Position numbers and translations under genes: made by a program. Under the pieces are notes generated by a model. That model was not told where the DNA came from, ran no database searches, and saw only the letters and a program-made list of their open reading frames with translations. Of a DNA stretch of 64,000 nucleotides, positions 20,087-31,613 are shown piece by piece. The stretch's first letter is position 1. Each line of letters starts with the position of its first letter. The stretch is taken from the NCBI GenBank assembly GCA_013397695.1, contig VYZI01001045.1, positions 15,338-79,337 of the forward strand. Reading direction: 5' to 3'. This DNA is from Centropus unirufus (Eukaryota > Chordata > Aves > Cuculiformes > Centropidae).

Positions 20087-20525
20087 GATGAGCCTACGTG
20101 AAGATGGATCTACCTGGGGATGTGCCTTCCGAGGGATGAGCCTGCCTGAAAGCAGACCTGCCTGGGTCTGCACTTAACGGGGTGTGCACCTACCTGGGGA
20201 TGAGCCTATGTGAAGATGGATCTACCTGGGGATGTGCCTTCTGAGGGATGAGCCTGCCTGAAAGCAGACCTACCTGGGTCTGCACTTAACGGGGTGTGCA
20301 CCTACCTGGGGATGAGCCTACGTGAAGATGGATCTACCTGGGGACAAGCCTAACTGGAGACGAGTTTACTTGAAGATGAGCCTGTCTGGGGAGACACTTA
20401 CCTGGGGATGAGCCTACCTGGGTCTGGACTTACCTGGGGATACCCCTACCTGGGGATGAGCCTACCTGAAGATGGACCTACCTGGGTGCACCCACCTGGG
20501 GATAAACCCACCTAGGAGTGCACCC
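20087..20525. repeat. Higher-order minisatellite, 112 bp period of ~16 bp subunits
   Basis: Built of degenerate CTACCTGGGGATGAGC-type subunits. A 112-base block starting GATGAGCCTACGTGAAG recurs at 20087, 20199 and 20311 with few changes, then the array decays into monomers up to about 20525. Confidence 0.9.
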
Positions 20526-20599
20526 ACCTGGCAATGGGTCTTACCTTGCCCTGGTCCTTACAGTGGCCTGGGGATTTTTGCAGGGAAGCAGGAAGACCC

Positions 20600-20830
20600 G
20601 TCCTAGTGTGTACACACAACACACACGTGCACACACGTGTTCCAGACACTCCAACGCTTACACACATGTGCACACACCTGCACAGACACGCAGGTACAAG
20701 GTCAGAGCATGCACACACAGACTCCCAACCCCCCTGCACAGACCCGGGCTGGGAACCTAAGGCCATGCACAAACGTACGTGTGTGCACCCAACCCCAGGC
20801 ACACGCGTGTGCGCACGCACCCAGTGCCGC
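20600..20830. repeat. Degenerate CA-rich tract
   Basis: Interrupted ACACACGTG, CACACATGTGCACAC and GCACACACAGAC words over 230 bases. A decayed dinucleotide repeat with alternating purine-pyrimidine runs. Confidence 0.7.
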
Positions 20831-21540
20831 CCCCCCCAGTGATGCCCTGGGAGCCGTGGCACGAGGACAAGGGCTGGCTGCCCGCTGGTGCTCGGGGTCC
20901 AGCTGTGCCCCTGGCCCCCCCAGCCCTTCTCCCGCTGGCCGGTGGCCAAGCCCCACTCGATGCCAGCTCCCCCGGGCGCCCGTGCAGCCGGCAGCAGGGG
21001 AATCGCCCCTTCCAGCAGCCCCGGCCCGTGCCAAGAGGGCAGGGAGCTGTGCCAGGCTGGGCCGAGTGCTGCCCAGCTCCTGTGGGGCTGTGCGAGGGCA
21101 CAGCTGGACCCTGCTGCACGTGGGGGGCGAGAGCAGACCCCGCGCGTGTGCTCTGTGAGGGGCTCCGGGGCCGTGGCTGCCCCTCGGGCTGGTTTAGATC
21201 CCCCGTGTCTCTGCAGGACCTGCAGCCTTGGCCCCTCCGAGGCTGCGAGGGTGAGGAGCTGAGAACTGGGGCACTCGCTGCCCCACACGCTCCCCAGCGC
21301 CTCCCCAGCCTGGGCACCAATGGGACAGGCCCCTCTTCCCCCATGGAGGGTCCCTCTCCACCCCACACCTTGGGGAGTCCCTACAGCCCCCCAGCGCCCA
21401 CCTCCTCGCAGCTTGGGGGGAGGCTGGGAGAGGGCCCATGCACAGATGGAGATGGGGCAGGAAGGATCTGGGTGCTGGGAAGGGCTCCTGGGAAGAAAGT
21501 GGGGCCATGTGGGTGCCCAGGAGCCCAGCCCTACGAGATG
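20830..21540. other. Non-coding GC-rich intergenic DNA
   Basis: Open frames on both strands lack motifs and splice support. Nothing recognised. Confidence 0.35.
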
Positions 21541-21625
21541 AGTCCATCAGCTGCACTTAAGTAGCCTTAATGACTAATGAGCACCTAGGATAAAGGAGCC
21601 CTTGTTAAGAAGTGCTCCTTTCCCT
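21540..21625. promoter_or_regulatory. Short AT-rich candidate regulatory block
   Basis: Contains CATCAGCTGCACTTAAG (CAGCTG E-box), AGCCTTAATGACTAATGAGC and TAGGATAAAGG in unique sequence 2.4 kb after NEUROD4. Inferred from site content only. Confidence 0.25.
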
Positions 21626-21994
21626 CGGGATGTCCTTGCTGGGGCTGAGGGATGCTCTTTCTCCTGGAAGAAGGATGACCAGGGAGGCTGAAGAAGCTTC
21701 TGGGAGCCACAGTCCATCATCTCCTCATGCTCCTGCATCTCCCATCATCAGGTGAGCATTGGTTTTGGTTGCCATGCAGAGACAGCTCTGGGTGCCTCTT
21801 GGACTTGTACAGCTTCACTTTAACTCCTTCGGGGTCTCTATCCAAGCCCAGATGGAGACTGGCTTGGGTGGCAGAGCAGCCCTTCCAGACCCATCCGTGG
21901 AGGAGCTGGCTGGAGACCAGGTATCCTTTAAAGATAATGGAAGGAAATCCAGCTGGGGAGTGTGTGAAGTGGAGGATGAACTTCAGAGCTGAGA

Positions 21995-22411
21995 GGCCTT
22001 GGGCTGGGCCCCCTCTGCTATGGGGACAGGCTGAGAGATTTGGGGTTGTTCAGCCTGGAGAAGAGAAGGCTCTAGGGAGACCTTAGAGCAACTTCCACTA
22101 CCTGAAGGGCACTACAAGAAAGCTGGAAAGGGACTCTGTCCAAGGGCCTGGAGTGACAGGACAAGGTGGAATGGCTTTAAATTGGAAGGGGGAAGATTTG
22201 GGTCAGACATTAGGAAGAGATTCTTGATGATGAGGGTGGGGAGGCCCTGGCCCAGGTTGCCCAGAGCAGTGGTGGCTGCCCCATCCCTGGAGGTGTTGAA
22301 GGCCAGGTTGGATGGGGCTTGGAGCCCCTGGTGCAGCGGGAGGTGTCCCTGCCCATCGCAGGGGCTGGGACTGGAGGTTCCTTCCAACCCAAACCATTCC
22401 TTTCTTCTAAG
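21995..22411 (+). mobile_element. CR1 3' fragment
   Basis: Contains GGTTGTTCAGCCTGGAGAAG, GACATTAGGAAGAGATTCTTG and CCTTCCAACCCAAACCATTCC. Same subfamily as the copy at 23822-24124. Confidence 0.9.
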
Positions 22412-22639
22412 GCCAGCAAGGAGCAACCTCCTCCTTGATCCTTCCTGGGCAGGAGGAGAAGACCCCAAGGCAGGGATATGTTGTCCCTCCGCTCATTCAG
22501 GGCATTCCCACAGCACTGACCAGGGTGTCCAGCTCCATCTGGCTCTTCCAGCAGGGCTGGTATCCATGAAGAAGTTGGGAGCAACTCTTTGCTCTGAGGG
22601 TTCTGAATCCAAGCCAGCATGGTTTGCACTGTGGGGTGG

Positions 22640-22935
22640 GAGTGTCCGGAGCTGGATAATTGCTAAGTCTTTTTAAACCCTAGATTTAAAAGCTGTAATT
22701 CTGATATTGTTTGTAATCTGATAACACCATGAGCCACTGAGCTCCTAATGTGCCCGGCTTGGGAAACCACGCGGATTTTCCCACTAAGCTGAAATATCAG
22801 ACTGTTGAGTCTTGAGTTAATCGTCTTTTCCCCCTTGGGGACATCAGATTTTTGGCAACTAACTTTCTTACTGATTAGTGTGGGAGAGGAACCACACGTG
22901 GTCCCAAGAGGATCAATGTGGTGGCACCGCGCTTA
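22640..22935. promoter_or_regulatory. AT-rich candidate regulatory block
   Basis: A 300-base AT-rich island with GGATAATTGCTAAG, CTGTAATTCTGATATTG, TTTGTAATCTGATAAC, GAGTTAATCGTC and CTGATTAGTGTGG. No repeat match is visible. It lies 3.5 kb beyond NEUROD4. Confidence 0.35.
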
Positions 22936-23045
22936 ATCCCGGGAGCCTAGGATGAGCCAGGGAGCAGCTTGTCCGCCCCCAGCAGCCATTGAGGGTTGAG
23001 CTGGGTTTGTGCAAGCCCTGGCTCTCGGGCTCCTGTTGCAAATCA

Positions 23046-23206
23046 ACACAGCACCCACCTCTCCACCCCCTCCTTCCAGGCACTTGGAGGCAGGGATGAG
23101 CTCTCCCCTCAGCCTCCTCTTCTCCAGGCTCAACAAGCCCAGCTCCCTCAGCTGCTCCTCACAACCCTTCTTCTCCAGCCCCTTCCCAGCTCCGTTCCCT
23201 TCTCTG
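23046..23206 (-). mobile_element. CR1 internal fragment, reverse
   Basis: Matches the reverse-strand CR1 segment with TCCAGGCACTTGGAGGCAGG, GATGAGCTCTCCCCTCAGCC and CCCTTCCCAGCTCCGTTCCC. Both ends are truncated. Confidence 0.8.
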
Positions 23207-23821
23207 GACCGGGATGGTCTTCTCTGGATGGGATCAGGCTCCCCCTCCTTCCAGCTCCTCCCGAGCCTCCTGCCAGTGCGGGGCTGGCAATGAGCTCGAG
23301 TCCCAGCGCTGGCTGCACGGAGCCCCTGAGCTCCCTGCCTCGCTCCGGATCAGCCGCTGTTCAATCTGTTTGCAAAGCTGTACAGAGTGTTTGCGCAGCG
23401 GGGACTGGGCCAGGGGATTAGGGGGGATGCTCCCCCAGCATCTGCTCAGGCCAGGCACAGCCAGCATGGGAGCATCCCTCACTTTGGGAGGCCATCCTGG
23501 TTCTCGCAGCCTTCCCCATCCTCACCCTCTTGGGTCCTCCTGAAGGGCTTGTTGGGTCCTCCTGGCTGACCATGAGGGGAACTCGAGGTGACCAAGAGGG
23601 ACTGTCATGCAACTGGGAGAGGTGTCACCCCCTCTCCTGCCCTCTGATGTCTCAGGACATCCCTGACTGCTGGACTCAGGCAATCCTAACCCTGTGTCGG
23701 GTTCCTGCAGCAGAAAAGCCCCTCTTGCAGGGTGTCCTCCTTCCTGAGCCCCTCTTTGGTGCCCAGGGCAGAGTCAGAGTGTGGTGAACTCGCAGGGAAA
23801 AAGGCATGCGGATGTCCCCGA

Positions 23822-24124
23822 GAGCTGGGGTTGTTCAGCCTGGAGAAGAGAACGCTCTCAGAGCAACTTCCAGTACCTGAAGGGAGCTACAAGAAAGCTG
23901 GAAAGGGATTCTGTCCAAGGGCCTGGAGTGACAGGACAAGGTGGAATGGCTTTAAATTGGAAGGGGGAAGATTTGGGTCAGACATTAGGAAGAAATTCTT
24001 GATGACGAGGGTGGGGAGGCCCTGGCCCAGGTTGCCCAGAGCAGTGGTGGCTGCCCCATCCCTGGAAGTGTCGACGGATGATCTTTAAAGTCCCTTCCAA
24101 CCCAAACCATTCCATGATTCTATG
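23822..24124 (+). mobile_element. CR1 3' fragment with internal deletion
   Basis: Nearly the same words as the copy at 21995 (GGAGTGACAGGACAAGG, TTTAAATTGGAAGGGGGAAG), but the ~90-base segment between CATCCCTGG and the ATGATCTTTAAAG end is missing. Ends CCATGATTCTATGG. Confidence 0.9.
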
Positions 24125-24234
24125 GGCAGCACTGGGCAATCCCCACAGCCCACGCTGGCATCTGGGTGGCACCAGTTGTTTCATTCAGCCCCATCCCTGG
24201 CTGAGATGTGGGAGGTGGCAGCTGCCACGCGCTG

Positions 24235-24490
24235 ACCACAATGCCCATGCGTGGGGTTTTATGTATTATAATACAAGTTCAGGAACCTCCCGGCTTTAAT
24301 CCCCACCAGATAAACCAACAGCAGAGAGATTTGGAGTTATTGACGAAGTCTTGCTGCTCGCATGAGATTAGAGCCCGGCTTAATCTTGTAGCAGGAGGGT
24401 TTGGGGACGCTTTAATCAGAATTTGTACAGGAATAATCCCGTCTTTAAACTCGTCGCCCACCCAATCCCTCCCAAGTTGTAATCAGGCAG
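24235..24490. promoter_or_regulatory. Candidate enhancer with OTX/CRX-type sites
   Basis: Contains two TAATCC cores (24297-24302 and 24434-24439), plus GAGATTAGAGCC, GGCTTAATCTTG, GCTTTAATCAG, ATTATAATAC and GTTGTAATCAGGC within 255 bases. The density of bicoid-class homeodomain sites is the highest in the window. It sits 6.7 kb downstream of NEUROD4, a gene active in photoreceptor and bipolar precursors. Function is inferred. Confidence 0.4.
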
Positions 24491-24559
24491 GAGCCTCTCG
24501 GATGAAGAGGCCTCGGGGTGGGGATGTGCAGGGTATTTTCCAGCCTAAATGATACAGGG

Positions 24560-25180
24560 GGAGTCCCAGAGCTGTGAGCCAGGGGTTGAAGAACACACAC
24601 TGCCCCCTCCTCCAGCCATTCCTGATGGGGAAACTGAGGCACGGACCCCAGAGTCTGTCTCCCCTCCTGTAGTGACTCAAGATGAGTTTCTGCAAAGGAT
24701 AAAGCTCATTGGATTCGGCCACTTGTGTATGAAATGCCAGCACTGGCCCTGGAGGTGCCACGGATGCTGAGATGTCACCTGCCCCGAAAACACAGAACTC
24801 CCCAGGGTGATGGGATGGGCGGCTGGAACCAGGACCAGCCCAGCCCTGAGCACAAACCCAGAGCTCGGGGCTCATCCTACCTCTCTGGGCTCTGGATGGA
24901 TCCTCCAGCCATTCCTTGAGGTGGAAACTGAGGCAGGGATCCCAGCAAGCCTTGAGGATCTCTCTCTTGTGTCGTGACTTGAGAGAAGTTTCTGCCAAGG
25001 TTTAACCGTGCTGGGTTTGGCCCATGAGATGCCCCGGCCAGCACTGGCCTTGGAGGCTGGGGAGGACATGGAGCTGTCACCTCCCAGAAACCTTGGGCAC
25101 CCCAGGACGAGGGGAGGGTTGGTGGCTCTAGGATCAGCCCAAACCTGGGCACGAACCCAAAGCTCGGGGCTCCTCCTGTC
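24560..25180. repeat. Diverged tandem duplication, ~300 bp unit
   Basis: Copies at about 24590-24870 and 24895-25170 align through CCTCCAGCCATTCCT, GGAAACTGAGGCA, GTGACTTGAG/GTGACTCAAG, GTTTCTGC, GCCAGCACTGGCC and the end ...CAGGACC/CAGCCC. It is an old local duplication, not a known transposon. Both copies are non-coding as far as I can see. Confidence 0.6.
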
Positions 25181-25189
25181 TCCCACAAC

Positions 25190-25900
25190 CCCCGCCCCGT
25201 GTCGGGATGAGCAGCTTCTCAGGGCTACTGGAATTTCTCCTGGGCAAGCAGCCCTGCCAGCCCCCCCAAAACCATCCGCAGCCGCGGTTGCAGCCAGCAT
25301 CGAGAAGGCTGGGCGCACACTTTCCATCCGCAGCCCCTGCCGGGGTGCCGCAGCCCGCCCCGCGAACCCCGCCGTGCCTCAGTTTCCCCAGGGCCGCCCG
25401 GGTTCCCGGTGCCCGGGGCTTTTGTGCGGCTCGGGCTCTTTGAGCGAGCACAAAGCGCGGCCCTGGCAGCACAGATGGAGCCTTTCAGAGGGGACAGGGG
25501 CTCCCGGCTCCGTCTGCCGCCGGGCGCTGCCTTCCCCGCAATCCCCCTTAATTGAATCCGCGCTTTCATAGCTCATTACCCCCCTGATGGATGGGATTAG
25601 CCCGCGCCGCAGCCCGTGGCCTCCGCGGGGAACAGTTGGCCGCTCGGCGTCCCCGCGGGGAGCGGGAGGAAGGTGTGAGGGGCCCGTGGGCTCCCGGCCA
25701 CGGCTCGGAGCTCCGGGGCAACGGATGCCACGGGCTCGGGTCCCCAACGGCCGGGCCAGCTGCGCCGCGCCAGCCCCGCTCCCTGCCCTGGCCGCATCGC
25801 GCCGGGACGGGGACCGCGACCCCGCCGTGCCGGGTCCCCCCGGGGAAAGGCGGGGGTCCCGGCTCGCCCCGGCGCTCTCGGGTTGATGATAGGAAGAGGG
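25190..25900. promoter_or_regulatory. Orphan CpG-rich island
   Basis: High CpG density with GC-box-like words around 25320-25450 and 25600-25870. It encloses an AT-rich core at 25545-25615 (CCTTAATTGAATCC, GCTCATTACC, ATGGGATTAGCC). No exon with family resemblance was found. It may be an unannotated promoter or a developmental regulatory island. Confidence 0.35.
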
Positions 25901-25999
25901 ATGGGGGGACCAGGACCGGACTGGGGCATCCGTGCCCTAACCCGGGGGTTCTGGTTTTCCGCAGAGCTCTTTGTTTGCTCTTCGGAAGAGCGTCCTTAG

Positions 26000-26075
26000 G
26001 CTGGGAGGGATGGGGGGACCGGGTCTGGGTTGGGGGGACCGGGTCTAGATTAGGGGGACCGGGTCCGGGTTGGGG
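26000..26075. repeat. Short GGGGGACCGGGTCTGGGTTG tandem repeat
   Basis: Four imperfect copies of a 22-24 base unit built on GGGGGACCGGGTCTGGGTTG. Small local array. Confidence 0.8.
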
Positions 26076-26869
26076 CGTTAATGCCTTAACCCCGCATCTC
26101 AGACGCTCTCTGGCAGTGCAGGAGGAGGGGGCTCTGCTACCCCAGGCTCGGGCTCCTGACCCCGCTGCCTCATTACCCTCAGCTCTGGGGACGGGCCCCC
26201 GGCCCCCCCCGACTGCTGGGGGAGCCCAGGGGGCTCTGCTCGCCCCTCACCCCTTCCCCTCAGGATGAATCACTGTAAAAAGAGGATTTACCCAAGCTAA
26301 AGCCCCGCCGCCTCGTCCCCTGCCCAGAGCGGGACTCTTACCCCTCTGCTACGGCCCTGGTGGGTGGAGGAGAACGGGAACGCTGCCCTGGGGTCCCTTC
26401 CAGTCTGGAACTGGGTTGTTTTGGGTACTTTTCTCAGTCAATTCATGCTCAAGGCTGGGACAAATGGTTTTGGAGCCACTTTGGAGTTTCCCATCTGTGG
26501 GCCAGCATCTCCTTCACCATACAGAGATGGGGCAGAGCATGGGGCTTCTCCCTGGGGGGCATCTCTGCCCCCCTTAAAGCCCTGAATCCCAGCAAAGGGA
26601 GGTGGTTGGATCCACACTGGACTTTTCGTAGGAGCCCAGTGGTGCTTCTCCAGCGAGGAGCGATGCTGCCTGGCACAGGGAGCAAGCTGAGGGCTGGGGA
26701 TGTACATCCAGATGGAGAAACCTGTCCTGCCAGCTCAGACATCTGATCGTGGTGGATAAAAAACTGCCCTCTGCATAAATGGTTTAGCATTTTCCCCTCT
26801 GCATCCTCATCCTCTTAGCAAAAGGTATCACCGGGCCCTCCCGGCGGGCTCTCCTACCAGATGTGGCCA

Positions 26870-26965
26870 GAGTCCCATCGGGGTAGTTAGTGCCGTATCG
26901 CTTACGGGAGGGGATTAGAGACTCACAGTCCCGGAGGCCGCTCGGATTAGGATCTAATGCAGAAG
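26870..26965. promoter_or_regulatory. Candidate block with paired GGATTA sites
   Basis: GGATTA occurs at 26912-26917 and 26944-26949, with GTAGTTAGTGCCG and GGATCTAATGC nearby, in unique sequence. Resembles the OTX-type block at 24235 but shorter. Confidence 0.3.
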
Positions 26966-27114
26966 GCTTTGCCTTCTGGGGGTTCAGATGGAGCTGTAAC
27001 CCCCTTCATCCTCACTTTGTGAGAGCCCTAATGGCCAGGAGCTGGTGGGGGTGCCCAGGGTAACGCCTGCGCTGTGCCAGGAGGAATCCTGGAGGTTTCT
27101 CTCCAGAACGCTCA

Positions 27115-27262
27115 GCTGCCCGGGAGGTGGTGGAGTCCCCATCCCTGGATGTATTTAAGAGTTGGGTGGATGAGAGGCTCTGGGATGGTTCAGTAGGGGA
27201 CAGGTAAGGTTAGACTTGATGATCTCAAAGGTGTTTTCGAACATGGTGATTCCATGATTTTG
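27115..27262 (+). mobile_element. CR1 3'-end fragment
   Basis: Reads GAGGTGGTGGAGTCCCCATC through GGTTAGACTTGATGATCTC to ACATGGTGATTCCATGAT. Short forward copy. Confidence 0.85.
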
Positions 27263-27374
27263 TGTTTCCAAGGGTGAGAGCAGGTGAGACCCAGTGGAGG
27301 AGCTGAGGCAAGGACCTAATGGCGCTAGAGCGTCTTTCCACCCAAGACACCTTGAATCCTGGGCTGAGCTTTGG

Positions 27375-27841
27375 GCCTCTCACTACAAGAAGGACCTTGA
27401 GGGGCTGGATTGTGTCCAGAGAAGGGAACGGAGCTGGGAAGGGAGTGGAGAACAAATCCTAGGAGAAGCAGCTGAGGACCTGGGGTTGTTTAACCTGGAG
27501 AAGAGGAGGCTGAGGGGAGACCTCATCCCTGCCTCCAAGTGCCTGGAATGAGGAGGTGGAGAGGTGGGCGCTGGGGTCTTTGCCCAAGTGACAGGGGATG
27601 GGATGAGGGGGAATGGCCTCAAACCGTGCCAGGGCAGGGTCAGTTTGGACATAGGGAACAGTTTCTTCACTAAAAGTATTGTTAGGAACTGGCAGAGGCT
27701 GCGCAGGGAGGTGGTGGAGTCCCCAGCCCTGGAGATGCTTAAAAGCCAGGAAGATGTGCTCAGGGATGGTTCAGTAGTGGACAGGTATGGTTGGAATTGA
27801 TGATCTCAAAGGTCTTTTCCAACCAAATGATTCTGTTATTC
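27375..27841 (+). mobile_element. CR1 3' fragment
   Basis: Starts CACTACAAGAAGGACCTTGAG, passes TGTTTAACCTGGAGAAGAGG and GTCAGTTTGGACATAGGG, and ends CCAACCAAATGATTCTGTTATTC. Confidence 0.9.
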
Positions 27842-27844
27842 GGG

Positions 27845-30800
27845 CACACACATGCAGGTGTCCTGCGAGGTCCTTACGGAGTCTTCTCAGGCCTCCAGAA
27901 GCCTCTTTGGAGGGACCTGGGTCTGCAAGCCCTGGGGATGTATCCCAGAACCCCAGGCACCTCAAAGGGAAGCCCTCCTTGCCCCCAGTGTCTGCCCGCC
28001 AGCTCATCCAGGCGGGATTCATCTTGGCTTTGCCCAAACCTTCAGGCAGGGAGCCCAGACCAGGCTCCGGGGGTGGATGGAGGCACTGCTGGGCTGCCAG
28101 GGCAGGGATGCAGCGATGCCCAGCCTCTCGCTTCTCCTCCTCCTGGTTTTCTGTGCTCCGCACAGCAGGGGAAAAGGGAGAAAATACAGAAAAAGCCCCT
28201 CTGCGTGTGCTTTGGTTCAAGATCGCACCCCTAGAGCTGTGCTGGGGGTCAGCGCTCCTCATCTGGTGTCTGTCAGGGGCACCTCTGGGCCAAGGTGGGG
28301 CTGTCTGAGCCTTCTGGACCCGGTTCCCTGGCTCCGTAGCCCAATCCGTGCCCCTGCCCTGCAGTCATTGCTGCACCCCCCTCCCATGCACACGGAGGGG
28401 GCACCTCTGGGCCAGGCTGAGCTGAGGGGAGCTGAGGGGAGCCCCCCGTCCTCTTCCACGCTGGGAGGGGGGGAAAGGCTCCCCCCATGAGCTCAGCTGT
28501 GGCGAAGGCACCCAGGCAGCCCCTGAACCCCACAGAGGGAGGCCCAGCAGCCCCCCCAAACCCCTCGACGCGGCTGCGCTCAGGTGGGGGATGCGACCGC
28601 ACAAGGTCCCCCCCTCGAGAGCGAGGGTTGTCCCTGTCAGGCTCAGAGCTGGGGCGGCTGGAGTCCCCAAGCTCGCAACAGATGGCTGAAGGCAGCTTGC
28701 TGACACCTGCCCCTCCTCTCCTGCCCTTCTCTTTCTTCTCCGTTCGTTTTGTTTGAGCTCCCGACACTTGGGGTGAAGCCGGAGGGTCCCCTCGCTGCTC
28801 CCCTTGGCCCAGGAGCTGGACCTCAAGGCAGGAGGATGTGGAGGGATGTGCGAGGACCAGGGAGTCCTTCAGGAGGATGGTGATGCTGTGGAGGATGTCG
28901 TGGGGAGTTTGGGGTACGGGGAGCCCCGCTGGTAGCTGCCTTTCCTTTGCCCTGCCTGGTAGGCTGGGAATGCCCTGGAGCTTCTTGGCACGCTTCTGCC
29001 TCCCACCCTGCAGCCCGAAGTGATGCAGGCAGGTCCATCAGACCAGCAGGTACCCCAAAATCCTCTTTGCTCCCCCCTTGGCTTGCAGCAACCAGAGGAT
29101 ATGGAGAAGGTGCAGGGCAGCTCCCCAGCATCACCTGAGTATCTCCAGGCTCCGGCCGGTCACCCAGTGCTATCAACCACCCCCACAGCTGGCGGGGTGA
29201 CCTTGCTCTGTGAGGATTTTGGCTCCATTCAGCCCAGAAATGGGGGCTGGAACAGCATCTTCCCAGCCCTGACAGCCACTGTGGGGCACAAGGGACGTGT
29301 GGGATGGGGACTGGCACTGTCTGCGGTGCCTGGGGACACCAGGGTCCTCCTAGATGGAGATGTTTGGCATCAAAGAGGTTGTTGGCAAGGCGGGCAGGGA
29401 GCACGCTGAGGGATGCAGGACCAGGAGGAGGACCTGGGTCCTGTGCCAGCCCAGCCCTGTAGCGAGAAGCAGCCACCCGCTGCCTCCTGCTCGTGCTGGT
29501 GAAACCTCCAGGATGGGCTGGAGCAAGGATGAAGGTGCTGGGAGCATCCGTGCCCCACAGCTGGGCTCTGGCCTGCCCCATGCAATCCGACCCTTGCAAA
29601 CTGCCCCGCCAGGAGGGAATCCACCAGCTGGCACGAGTCACCTTGTGTGGGGCCCCCGAGCTGCCCCGCAGCACTTGAACTCACAGCTTAACCCCCACAG
29701 CCCCCCTGCCCCTCACGGTCCCTACAGGCAGCAGGAGGCAGGGGTTCCCAGATTTGGGGCAGGAGGAGGACGATGCCCAGGCTGCTGGGAAGGGAGTTGA
29801 TGGCCAGGAGCTGACCTGCACCCACCCTGGCCCTCCCCTTCCCCAGTTTCCCAGTGCATTTCTATAAATCAAGCTCTGGCATGGCCCCCCCCCCACCTTT
29901 CCCTGCAGCGGGGTTTGGGGGTCACCTGTGACCCGTGGCAGATGGTGCGGGGACTCCCAGCCCTTCCCCAGGAACTGTTGCAGCCGGCCATCTGTCAGGC
30001 AGCCCAGAGCCCCCCGCTCCTGCCTGGGAGCTGCTGCACAGCTTCTCCACCCTGGGACCCGCACTGCTGCCTGCCCCGAAAAAGGGGGGGATGCAGGCAA
30101 GAAAGTGGGGGACAAACAGAGCTGCTGGTTGTCCTGCCCTCTGCCCCCCCAAAGCTGGAGGAAAGGGGGCTGAATCCATGGGGATCAAGGGGTTCAGGGG
30201 AGCCCTTGGGGAGGGCTGGCATCATCAGGCAGGGCTCAGGGGTCCTCATCATCTCCTGAGCATGGGGAATCGCCTCCCTGGACCAGCCAGGGGCAGTGAA
30301 TGGAGTTGGGGGCTCATTCTGGGGGAGCCCCCAGCCTGCCTCGCTGCCCAAGGGGCTCCAGCCTTGTCCCCCAGGGCGCAAGGCTGAGCAAAGCACCTGG
30401 AGCTCTGAGCAGCTCGGGGTGTGGGGCTGGGGGGGCCTCCAGGGATCCCCAGCCCCTGGAGAGGGCTCAGCTGAGCAAGGATGGAGCACGCCCCTCCCGC
30501 AGCCCCCAGTTTCCCTGGGATGGTCCCCAAGGAGAAGCTGCCTCTGGGACAGAGACGCAGGGGTCCAGCAGCTCAGCCGTCCCCTTGGTCCCCGAGCAGG
30601 GCAATTCCTTAGGGTAGGACCCAGGAGCAGAGGACCCTGGAGCAGCTCCTGGGGCTCAGACACAGCCAGGAGCGAGGCTGAGCAGCCCAAGAAGCTGTGT
30701 GCAGGGGCAGGGGACAGGTTTTAGGTGCCACACTGGAGGACACAAGTGACACAGATGCTGGCACTGACCCTGCCTGGCAGGAGCTCGCTTTTTCCAGCAT

Positions 30801-31310
30801 CCCCCCGCTCCGATATCCCACTCAGGGCAGGGAGGGACTGTTCCCTGGAAGCAGGGGAGATAAATGAGGATGAGGGATCCATCTGGTAAGGTGGCTCCAT
30901 CTGGGGGCTCTCGGTCATCCCCTGGGATCCCCCAAAACGTTGGCTCCCCCTTGGGTTCTGTCCCCTCGGGCCTGGCTGCAGCGCAGCAGGGAGCTGTGGG
31001 AGCACCTTCCTGCAGGGAATGGGGAGCTGCAGCCCCCGGACCCGCTCCCACACCCTGGGCAGGGGTCCTGGGGGGTCAGGGATCACCAGGGCAGGCACAA
31101 GATTTGCCCCGAGTCCCTGCTGTGCCAGGGAGCTGCAGCAAGAGGGGAAGGACGTGCAGCTCGTGCTCCACCTCCCACGGGCTGGATGAGGTCCTGGCAG
31201 CGCCCGGGGGCCCAGCACCCACCCCGGGTCGGTGCCCCCTGCCCCTGGCACAGGAGCTGGAGGTGCCGATGGGGCAGAGGGCGGGCTGTCCTGCACCAAG
31301 GGATTAAACA
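27845..31310. other. Non-coding GC-rich intergenic DNA
   Basis: About 3.5 kb between a CR1 copy and the ENDOU 3' end. Long open frames occur on both strands but carry no motif, promoter or splice pattern I can defend. A TATAAA-like TCTATAAATC near 29862 is isolated. No repeat family is obvious. Confidence 0.4.
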
Positions 31311-31331
31311 CTTCTCCATCCAGGGTCAGGA

Positions 31332-31337
31332 TTTATT
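31332..31337 (-). terminator. ENDOU: AATAAA polyadenylation signal of ENDOU
   Basis: The reverse strand reads GAAATAAATCC here, about 280 bases beyond the ENDOU stop codon at 31614-31616. It is the first canonical signal after the stop. Confidence 0.75.
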
Positions 31338-31613
31338 TCACTAGAGGGTTTTACCTTCAGCTCCGAGTCCCTTCCCTCCTCCCGCTGTGACGTTCGAGGG
31401 GACTCGGGGGTGGCAAAGCTGCTGTCTCCATCCCTTCACCACCTCCACACAGGGCAGGGCCACCACGTCCTGCCCAGCTCCCTCTGGAACCCTGAGCTGG
31501 TCCTGCAGCACCACTGCCGCTTCCCCCAGCAGGACCAGTGTGCCCAGTGCCACGGGCCCCTGGTGTGGGGCAGCGCAGAGCCCCAGCGCGGGGCACGGAC
31601 ACCCCCTGCTCCC

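Noticed and set aside
29858..29875. TATA-like TCTATAAATC as a promoter
   Set aside because: Isolated hexamer without nearby initiator, CpG support or a recognisable exon on either strand.
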